This document shows, one piece after another, positions 1 through 4,514 of a stretch of DNA of 7,151 nucleotides; the stretch's first letter is position 1; each line of letters opens with the position of its first letter. The notes beneath the pieces were generated by a model. The model saw only the letters and a program-made list of their open reading frames with translations. It was not told the DNA's origin and searched no databases. The position numbers and the translations under genes were made by a program. The DNA comes from Elusimicrobiota bacterium (GTDB lineage Bacteria > Elusimicrobiota > Elusimicrobia > UBA1565 > UBA9628), in NCBI GenBank assembly GCA_028865585.1, contig JAGWJU010000061.1, positions 1 through 7,151 on the forward strand, written 5' to 3'.

Positions 1-257
1 GGATCCTCGGCGCTCTCCATCGCGATGATGATCTGCAGCCGCGCTTCGGAGTCCTCGCGCACGAGCGCTTCCAAGCCCGGAATCATGGCTTCGTCCAGGC
101 CGCGCACGGGCTTGATGACGGTCATGGAGAGAATCTCGTTTTCCGCCGCGGGTCGGGGGGAGAGCCGGAAGTAAACCCAGGTCGCGGTCACGCAAGCCCA
201 CAGCGCCGCAATCAGGAGCAGAGTCCAGGCGTAAAGGGCAAGAATCAGGAGGTGCAT
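1..257 (-). CDS. Glycosyltransferase, GT21/ceramide glucosyltransferase-like, N-terminal part (runs off left edge)
   Basis: Reading the minus strand from the ATG at 257 gives 85 uninterrupted codons to the window edge. Residues 2-33 form one long hydrophobic segment (starting MHLLILALYAW), a probable membrane anchor. Residues about 46-85 carry the opening of a GT-A glycosyltransferase fold: a beta strand ending in a Lys-Pro pair (MTVIKPVRGLD), a helix with a conserved-looking GLEALV, then a second strand and the start of a D-rich motif (IIIAMESAED). The KPxRGxD pattern after an N-terminal helix is typical of GT21 and HpnI-like enzymes, which transfer a sugar from a nucleotide donor to a lipid acceptor at the inner membrane. 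The nucleotide-binding DxD and the acceptor region lie outside the window, so substrate is unknown. A general GT2 family member is the main alternative. No clear Shine-Dalgarno sequence precedes the ATG. It is divergent from the LMF remnant. Confidence 0.72.
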   Translation of the reverse strand, partial: MHLLILALYAWTLLLIAALWACVTATWVYFRLSPRPAAENEILSMTVIKPVRGLDEAMIPGLEALVREDSEARLQIIIAMESAED

Positions 258-308
258 GAAAGCGGCGCTTGGAGCGGCGCGCCTTATTGCATATATTTTA
301 CGCGGGTA
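258..308. promoter_or_regulatory. Divergent promoter region between glycosyltransferase and LMF remnant
   Basis: This AT-rich 51-base gap separates two divergent genes. For the plus-strand LMF gene, TTGGAG (269-274) and TATATT (292-297) are 17 bases apart; they would place the transcript start near 304, only a few bases before the ATG at 309. For the minus-strand glycosyltransferase, a perfect TTGACA lies at 315-310, overlapping the LMF start codon, with TGCAAT at 291-286 after an 18-base spacer. Both are matches by eye to the sigma-70 consensus; the -10 on the minus side and the -35 on the plus side are weak. Confidence 0.38.
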
Positions 309-686
309 ATGTCAAAGAACGAGGGCGCTAAGCCGGCATATTTTTGCGCCCGCTGGCTTTTTATGCGGGCGATGGGAGCCATTTTTTTCTCCGCCTTCTA
401 CTCCTGGGCGTTTCAAGTTCGGGGCCTCATTGGGCCTCGAGGCATCCTGCCCGCGCGGGAGATTTTTGCCGCTCTGTCCGCAGCGCACGCTGGCTGGCGC
501 GGGGTTTGGCAGGTGCCGTCGCTTCTTTGGCTCGGCGCGGGAAACACGGCGCTGACCCTCGTCGTGGGCGCCGGGCTCGCCGCTTCCTTGCTGCTTTTCT
601 TGAACGTCTGGCCTAAGGCCATGCTTCTTATCTGCGAGGCGGCGTTTATGTCGCTGGTCTGCGCCGCGCGCGACTTCTCTTCTTAG
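309..686 (+). pseudogene. Lipase maturation factor (LMF) family, N-terminal fragment ending at a TAG
   Basis: From the ATG at 309 the protein begins MSKNEGAKPAYFCARWLF and matches the N-terminus of the LMF family as I know it from LMF1: Y-x-x-x-R-W-x-F-x-R-A-x-G at residues 11-23, a first membrane helix, then GLIGPRGILP (about residues 37-46), which corresponds to the LIGxxGLLP loop, and PSLLWLG further on. Two more hydrophobic helices follow and end in MSLVCAARDFSS, equivalent to the LSLVSVGQ region of LMF1. The frame then hits TAG at 684-686. Family members usually exceed 450 residues, whereas this piece has 125. LMF proteins are membrane chaperones for lipases in animals; the role of the bacterial homologues is poorly defined. 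An upstream in-frame ATG at 252 would add a tail with no family match, so I prefer 309. Frame and similarity resume right after the stop, so this reads as a disabled gene and not a short functional protein. Confidence 0.68.
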
Positions 687-1283
687 GGCGTCCTGCTTGT
701 AGACGATGAGTTCTTCGCGTCCTTGGGCTGGCCCGCGCCGGCGGCGGCAAAAACCGCCGAGATGATCCCATCATGGCCCGCCGAGGCCCTGGCGCCGCTG
801 CGCGTGGCCAACTCCTACGGGCTCTTCGCGGTGATGACCGCGGCGCGCTATGAAATCGAGTTCCAAGGCACGACGGACGGCAGAACGTGGATTGTCTATC
901 CGTTCCGGTACAAGCCGCAGAACGTCGATGAGGCGCCCGGAATTTACGCTCCTTACCAGCCGCGCTTCGATTGGAACCTGTGGTTCGCGTCCTTGGGCGG
1001 TTGGCGCCAGTACTCATGGGTTTTGAGCGTTGAAAAAGATCTGCTGGAACAGGATCAAGACGTTCTTTCGCTTTTTAAGAGCGATCCCTTTTCCTCCGGC
1101 CGGCCGCCCATCGCTGTACGCGCCGTTCTTTGGCGCTATTGGTTTTCGACTCCAGCGGAAAAAGCCAAAACCGGCGCTTGGTGGGACCGCAAGCTTCTCG
1201 GGCTCTACGCTCCGATTCTGGCGCGCGGCCAAGACGGCAAAATCTACGCCGTGGCGCCGCCCGGCGTCGCGGGCGCGCGCTGA
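687..1283 (+). pseudogene. Lipase maturation factor (LMF) family, C-terminal fragment
   Basis: This continues the frame of the preceding fragment past its TAG. Directly after the stop comes GVLLVDDEFFASLG, which resembles the LLLEAGFLAIF stretch of the family but lacks about two residues before it. About 25 residues later the sequence jumps to the soluble C-terminal LMF domain: LRVANSYGLFAVMTAARYE, then RYKPQNV, YAPYQPRFDWNLWFASLG, DPFSSGRPP and KTGAWWDRKLLG, each with a clear counterpart in LMF1. The roughly 200 residues of membrane helices that normally separate these blocks are absent. If translated on its own it could start at TTG 723 (186 aa) or ATG 762 (173 aa), but neither has a ribosome binding site. 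The C-terminal domain is well preserved and in frame, so decay is recent or this half is still selected. Stop is TGA at 1281-1283. Confidence 0.68.
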
Positions 1284-1309
1284 AAATCAAAAAGGAAAAA
1301 TGTTAGAAT
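1280..1309 (+). promoter_or_regulatory. Putative promoter of tRNA-Asp
   Basis: CTGAAA (1280-1285, 4 of 6 to the -35 consensus) and TAGAAT (1304-1309, 5 of 6 to the -10 consensus) are separated by 18 bases in a locally A-rich stretch. Transcription would begin near 1316, about 13 bases before the mature tRNA. The -35 overlaps the TGA that ends the LMF remnant. Confidence 0.45.
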
Positions 1310-1328
1310 ACCGCGCTTCCCAAATTTT

Positions 1329-1407
1329 GGGGTCGTGGTGTAGCCTGGCCTAACACGCCGCCCTGTCAAGGCGGAGACCGCGGGTTCAAATCCCGTCGAC
1401 CCCGCCA
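1329..1407 (+). tRNA. tRNA-Asp (anticodon GUC), CCA encoded
   Basis: A full cloverleaf can be folded by eye. The acceptor stem pairs GGGGTCG (1329-1335) with CGACCCC (1397-1403). The D stem is GTGT/ACAC (1338-1341 with 1353-1356) around an 11-base loop containing the GG pair. The anticodon stem is CCGCC/GGCGG (1358-1362 with 1370-1374), with loop CTGTCAA and anticodon GTC at 1365-1367. A 5-base variable loop follows, then a T arm GCGGG-TTCAAAT-CCCGT (1380-1396), closed by one G-U pair. The discriminator base is G (1404), as expected for tRNA-Asp, and CCA (1405-1407) is encoded. The loop has T before and A after the anticodon as required. It decodes GAC and GAT. No terminator separates it from the next gene. 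Confidence 0.96.
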
Positions 1408-1428
1408 GTTTTCAGGGCTGGCCTGGCC

Positions 1429-1434
1429 AAGGAG
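1429..1434 (+). promoter_or_regulatory. Ribosome binding site deciding the start of the PLP enzyme
   Basis: AAGGAG at 1429-1434 stands 9 bases before the ATG at 1444 but only 3 bases before an upstream in-frame TTG at 1438. The spacing favours the ATG as the true start. Confidence 0.7.
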
Positions 1435-1443
1435 AAGTTGTCC

Positions 1444-2601
1444 ATGAAAAGTTCCGAACGGCTGGAAACCAAGGTCATCCACGCGGGCGATCCGCATCCC
1501 CGGATTTTGGGCGCGGTCAGCATGCCGGTCTTCCAATCCTCCATCTACGAGTACTCGGGCGAGACCAGCTACCACGATCTCAAGTACATCCGACTCAACA
1601 ACACGCCCAACCACCAAGCCCTGCATCGCAAGCTGGCGTCGCTCGAGGGCGCCGAGGACGCGCTCGTGACCGGCAGCGGCATGGCCGCCATCTCGACGGC
1701 GCTGCTCTCCGTCCTGTCCTCCGGGGATCATCTGCTCGCGCAGGACTGCCTCTACGGGGGCACGCATGAATTTATCGCCCGCGACTTGAAGTCCTTCGGT
1801 GTTTCTTTCGATTTTATCGACGCGGACAAGCCGGCGTCCTGGGGAAAAAAGATCAGGCGCAATACCAAGGCGATTTACGTGGAGACCATGACCAACCCTC
1901 TTTTGCAGGTGGGAGACCTCGAGACCGTCGCCCGGTTCGCCAAGAAACGCGGGTTGGTCTCCCTCATCGACAACACGTCCGCGAGCCCGGTGAATTTTAG
2001 GCCGGCGGGGCGGGGCTTTGACTTGTCTCTGCACAGCGCGACCAAATACCTGAACGGCCATTCAGACATCGTGGCCGGCGCCGTCATCGGTTCGGCGGCC
2101 TTGGTCGAGAGGGTGACGCACCGCCTGAATCACTTGGGCGGCTCGCTCGATCCGCACGCGTGCTTCCTGCTCGACCGAGGCATCAAGACTTTGGCGGTGA
2201 GAATGGAGCGGCAGAACAGAACGGCTTTGGATCTCGCGCGGTTTTTGGAGCGCCAGCCCAAAGTCGCCCGCGTGAATTATCCGGGCTTGGAGAGTCATCC
2301 GCGCCATCATCGGGCGCGCGAGCTTTTCGACGGCTTCGGGGGGCTTTTGAGTTTTGAGTTGAAAGGCGGGCTCAAGGCTGCCGAGCGCTTCATGCGCCGC
2401 GTGCGGCTGCCGGCCGTGGCGCCTAGCTTCGGCGGCGTCGAGTCCCTGGTCACCCGGCCCGCCACTACCTCGCACTCCGGGATGCCCGTCAAGGAACGGC
2501 GCAAGCTGGGCATCGCCGACGGCCTCGTGCTCGTGTCGGTGGGTCTGGAGGCGGCTGAGGATGTGCTCGCGGACTTCGAGCAGGCCCTGGCCGCGGCTTG
2601 A
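1444..2601 (+). CDS. Trans-sulfuration PLP enzyme (cystathionine gamma-synthase/lyase family)
   Basis: This 385-residue protein has the length and all main landmarks of the Cys/Met metabolism PLP family (fold type I). The N-terminus has ETKVIHAG and PVFQSSIYEY. Tyr48 and Arg50 (YIR) match the YxR pair that reaches PLP phosphate from the partner subunit, SGM at 78-80 is the phosphate loop, Tyr104 in DCLYGGTH stacks on the ring, Asp176 in LIDNTSA holds the pyridine nitrogen, and Lys201 in HSATKYLNGHSD forms the Schiff base. SFGGVESLVTRPATTSHSGM at 328-347 is the usual C-terminal loop. Such enzymes catalyse beta- or gamma-replacement or elimination on homocysteine, cystathionine or O-acylhomoserine in the cytoplasm. 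The exact reaction cannot be told from this sequence. Oddity: in the motif normally read LxRxSxGxE, residue 363 is Leu (LVLVSVGLE), replacing the Arg that binds substrate carboxylate in E. coli CGS (Arg361) and CBL (Arg372). It lies 36 bases after tRNA-Asp and is probably co-transcribed with it. Confidence 0.9.
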   Translation: MKSSERLETKVIHAGDPHPRILGAVSMPVFQSSIYEYSGETSYHDLKYIRLNNTPNHQALHRKLASLEGAEDALVTGSGMAAISTALLSVLSSGDHLLAQDCLYGGTHEFIARDLKSFGVSFDFIDADKPASWGKKIRRNTKAIYVETMTNPLLQVGDLETVARFAKKRGLVSLIDNTSASPVNFRPAGRGFDLSLHSATKYLNGHSDIVAGAVIGSAALVERVTHRLNHLGGSLDPHACFLLDRGIKTLAVRMERQNRTALDLARFLERQPKVARVNYPGLESHPRHHRARELFDGFGGLLSFELKGGLKAAERFMRRVRLPAVAPSFGGVESLVTRPATTSHSGMPVKERRKLGIADGLVLVSVGLEAAEDVLADFEQALAAA

Positions 2602-2621
2602 AGCGCCGCGGGCCTAATTTT
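2589..2621 (+). terminator. Rho-independent-type terminator after the PLP enzyme
   Basis: CCGCGGC (2591-2597) pairs perfectly with GCCGCGG (2605-2611) around a 7-base loop. Two more G-C pairs (2589-2590 with 2613-2614) form if G2612 is bulged out. TAATTTT follows at 2615-2621. The stem spans the TGA of the PLP gene and reaches the TAG of the convergent gene. The T-rich tail is on the plus strand only; on the minus strand the hairpin is followed by GC-rich sequence, so it should act mainly on the plus transcript. Confidence 0.5.
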
Positions 2622-3156
2622 CGATCTTAATCTCGCCGAAAGCCGCGTCCGCGTCAACGAGAAGCGCCGGCGAGCCTTCCTTGCAGCTCTCGCTCCTGTA
2701 CGTGTTGGTCCCGATGACCGCGGCGCTGCCGCCCGGGAACTTCACGCTGCCGAACGCGCAGCTGAAAGTGATTTTGACGGGCATGGCTGGATCGAGCTTG
2801 ACCTCGGTCGAGCCGAAGGCGGCGTTGATGCGGACGTGGACGTCGCCCTTGGAGAGGTCGACCTTGCTCAGATCGATTTTCTGGCTGCCGAAGGCCACGC
2901 TGTATTCCGCGGGCGCCGCGCCCGCGTGCTCGACGTTCGATGAGGAAAAGGCCGTGCTGCGGCCGCCGTTTTGCGTCCAGTTTTTGCAGGAGCGGCGCGA
3001 GCCGGGGATAAGCATGCGGACTCCCGCATAGATGATGATGAGGGCTATGGCCGCGCGCATCAGCGGCAGGTGGATGCCGAAGACATGCAGGATCATGCTT
3101 AGGCCCAGCAGAATGAGAAACGCTCCCGTGATGATCGAAAACCAGTTCATTCTCAT
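2614..3156 (-). CDS. Small membrane protein with LiaF-like C-terminal AFG repeats
   Basis: The protein is 180 residues from ATG 3156. Two hydrophobic helices come first (about residues 5-26 and 31-51), giving a short hairpin in the membrane. After a polar linker comes a beta-rich domain with a recurring Ala-Phe-Gly motif: VAFGSQKIDLS, AAFGSTEVKLD, CAFGSVKFPG and AAFGEIKIEN, spaced irregularly by 14-40 residues. PVKITFSCAFGSVKF in particular resembles the PVKIxVxxxFGDVK pattern of the LiaF/YvqF C-terminal domain, known in Firmicutes for restraining the LiaRS cell-envelope stress system and present in many phyla as stand-alone membrane proteins. No two-component genes are visible here, so a Lia role should not be assumed. 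The start is chosen because GGAGGAGG (3167-3160) precedes ATG 3156 and ATG 3150; the more upstream ATG 3180 would put the binding site inside the gene. It is last in a likely BON-mutY operon, 25 bases after mutY. Confidence 0.72.
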   Translation of the reverse strand: MRMNWFSIITGAFLILLGLSMILHVFGIHLPLMRAAIALIIIYAGVRMLIPGSRRSCKNWTQNGGRSTAFSSSNVEHAGAAPAEYSVAFGSQKIDLSKVDLSKGDVHVRINAAFGSTEVKLDPAMPVKITFSCAFGSVKFPGGSAAVIGTNTYRSESCKEGSPALLVDADAAFGEIKIEN

Positions 3157-3159
3157 CGT

Positions 3160-3167
3160 CCTCCTCC
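3160..3167 (-). promoter_or_regulatory. Strong Shine-Dalgarno for the LiaF-like gene
   Basis: GGAGGAGG reads on the minus strand from 3167 to 3160. It is 6 bases (from its first GGAGG) upstream of ATG 3156 and 9 bases (from its end) upstream of ATG 3150, so either could be used. It rules against the ATG at 3180. It is the strongest ribosome binding site in the window; most other starts here have little or none. Confidence 0.75.
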
Positions 3168-3181
3168 GTAAAGACGCCATC

Positions 3182-4258
3182 CTACCATAAGACGCCGCGA
3201 GCGCGCTTGTTTTTGTTCCAGAGTTTTGTCCATAAAGAGGAGACGAGATAGCGCTCCAAATCGACGCGGTCGATCCATGCGGCTTGGGCGGGAATTTTAT
3301 TCGGCGCCTTGGCCCGGCGCAGCTCGGCCGTGATGAGATGGTGCGTGATGGAATGCGAGGCGGTTTTAATCAGTCCTTCGGGCTTGACGCTTAGATGCCG
3401 CGCTTCGGGAAAACCCCAAAGCCCCTTTAAAAAATGTTCGTCCTTGGAGCGTCTCCATAAAAGCACCTTGCCGTTTTTTTTAATCCAGAGGCAGGTCCAG
3501 CGCAAGTCGACCGCTTCTTTGCGTGCGGAAACGACCGGCAGGCGGTCCTGAATTTTTCGCCGGAACGCGAGGCAGCTTCTCGAGACGGGGCATTCGGGAC
3601 ATTTCGGATTTTCCGGCAGGCAGACGGTCGCCCCCAGCTCCATGAGCGCCTGGTTCCAATCTCCGGGCCGATCCGGCGGGACCAGCTTCTCGGCGACGGA
3701 CCAGAATTTTTTCTGAACCGCGGCGTTCTTAATATTGTCTCGGACGGCGAACCAGCGTGAAAAAACGCGCATGACGTTCCCATCTAAAACCGGCAAGCGC
3801 AGCCCGAAGGCGATGGAGCCGATGGCGCCCGCGGTGTAGCGGCCCACGCCGGGGAGGGACAAGATGCTCTCGTAGGTCGATGGGAAGCGCCCCGCGTGCT
3901 CATGGACGATTTTTTGCGCCGCGGCGCGAAGGTTTCTCGCGCGGGAGTAATAGCCCAGCCCCGCCCAGGCGGAGAGGACGTCGTCTTCGGAGGCTGCGGC
4001 CAGCGCGCTAATATCGGGGAATCGGGCCAGAAAGCGTTCGAATTTGGGCGCGACCGCGGCCACGGTGGTCTGCTGGAGCATGATTTCGGAAACCCAGGAA
4101 GAATAAGGGCTGACTTCGCGCCGCCAGGGCAAATCCCGCTTGCGGGCGTCGTACCACGCCAGCAGGGCGCTTATTCTTGGATCAGAAGGTTGTTGAGGAC
4201 TTCCTGAACGCCGGGCGTGCGCGCCGCGACGCGGCCGGCTTCCTCTTTGGTGTGCCAT
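3182..4258 (-). CDS. mutY: Adenine DNA glycosylase MutY
   Basis: MutY removes adenine mispaired with 8-oxoguanine, starting base excision repair. From ATG 4258 it has 358 residues, close to E. coli MutY (350). The catalytic helix-hairpin-helix domain starts near residue 29 (ISALLAWYDARKRDLPW). It contains Glu58 in WVSEIMLQQTTV (general acid), AWAGLGYYSRARNL, the hairpin LPGVGRYTAGAI (135-146), and Asp159 in VLDGNVMRV. The 4Fe-4S ligands are Cys213, 220, 223 and 229 with the expected 6-2-5 spacing. From about residue 253 a NUDIX-like 8-oxoG recognition domain follows (KNGKVLLWRR, LKGLWGFPE, and SITHH in the place of the FSH loop). All catalytic residues are present. The start is uncertain: the family match begins at an ATA (4174-4172), ATG 4258 is the nearest canonical codon in frame, it adds 28 arginine-rich residues without family resemblance, and it overlaps the BON gene by 88 bases. 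The stop is TAG at 3184-3182. Central gene of a three-gene minus-strand operon. Confidence 0.93.
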   Translation of the reverse strand: MAHQRGSRPRRGAHARRSGSPQQPSDPRISALLAWYDARKRDLPWRREVSPYSSWVSEIMLQQTTVAAVAPKFERFLARFPDISALAAASEDDVLSAWAGLGYYSRARNLRAAAQKIVHEHAGRFPSTYESILSLPGVGRYTAGAIGSIAFGLRLPVLDGNVMRVFSRWFAVRDNIKNAAVQKKFWSVAEKLVPPDRPGDWNQALMELGATVCLPENPKCPECPVSRSCLAFRRKIQDRLPVVSARKEAVDLRWTCLWIKKNGKVLLWRRSKDEHFLKGLWGFPEARHLSVKPEGLIKTASHSITHHLITAELRRAKAPNKIPAQAAWIDRVDLERYLVSSLWTKLWNKNKRARGVLW

Positions 4259-4476
4259 GAGTCCACGACTCCGGAGAGAGTCACCACTTGGGAGACGACG
4301 TCGATGTCGACTTGCTGCAGGTTCAGATCCTTGCGTGCGGCCAGCCGTTCCTCGACCCGCGCCTGAAGAGCCGCGTCGGAGAGGTTGAGGTCCTGCGTGC
4401 CGGCCGCGCACCCGGCCAGGCCCAGGGCCAGGACGGCGAGGCAGCAGCGCCAGCGGGACGCAGTCATCATCGGCAT
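4171..4476 (-). CDS. BON-domain lipoprotein
   Basis: The ATG at 4476 gives 101 residues. A short basic N-terminus (Arg8, Arg10) and hydrophobic CCLAVLALGL lead into a textbook lipobox, LAGC, with Cys23 as the lipidated residue, so the product should be exported and anchored to a membrane. Residues about 31-100 form one BON domain: helix (LSDAALQARVEERLAAR), a beta strand with VDIDVVSQVVTLSGVVDSW, a second helix (TKEEAGRVAARTPGV) and the closing strand VLNNLLIQE. Glycine in LSGVV and valine in GVQEV are the family's usual landmarks. BON domains bind phospholipid membranes and occur in OsmY, BamE-associated and secretin proteins; single-domain lipoproteins like this have no assigned role. ATGs at 4470 and 4467 are alternative starts that also keep the signal peptide. 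No Shine-Dalgarno is visible. It is the first gene of the mutY operon. Confidence 0.85.
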   Translation of the reverse strand: MPMMTASRWRCCLAVLALGLAGCAAGTQDLNLSDAALQARVEERLAARKDLNLQQVDIDVVSQVVTLSGVVDSWHTKEEAGRVAARTPGVQEVLNNLLIQE

Positions 4477-4514
4477 TGCGGCAATAATGATACAATTTCG
4501 CCGGCCATTCGACC
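4477..4514. promoter_or_regulatory. Overlapping divergent promoters of rdgB and the BON-mutY operon
   Basis: The 38-base gap is locally AT-rich at 4481-4499. On the plus strand TACAAT (4491-4496) matches 5 of 6 of the -10 consensus and would start a transcript near 4503, about 12 bases before rdgB. On the minus strand TATCAT (4492-4487) also matches 5 of 6 and would start within a few bases of the BON ATG at 4476. The two hexamers overlap by two bases, so the two directions probably cannot be occupied at once. No convincing -35 is seen for either. Confidence 0.42.

Noticed and set aside
684..686. TAG in the LMF frame as programmed readthrough or an amber-coded amino acid
   Set aside because: The missing residues beside it and the absent membrane core indicate decay. 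The mutY and LiaF-like genes also end in TAG, so TAG works as a normal stop here.
1404..1422. Small hairpin GCCAG/CTGGC after the tRNA as a terminator
   Set aside because: Only five base pairs, partly using the tRNA CCA end, and no T-run follows.
1366..2061. Long minus-strand open frame (231 codons) opposite the tRNA and the PLP enzyme
   Set aside because: Its translation is Arg/Gly/Val/His-rich without domain motifs. It lies antisense to a clearly conserved enzyme and the tRNA, as expected of shadow frames in high-GC DNA.
3157..3180. ATG 3180 as the start of the LiaF-like gene
   Set aside because: The strong GGAGGAGG (3167-3160) lies downstream of it; ATG 3156 or 3150 is correctly spaced.
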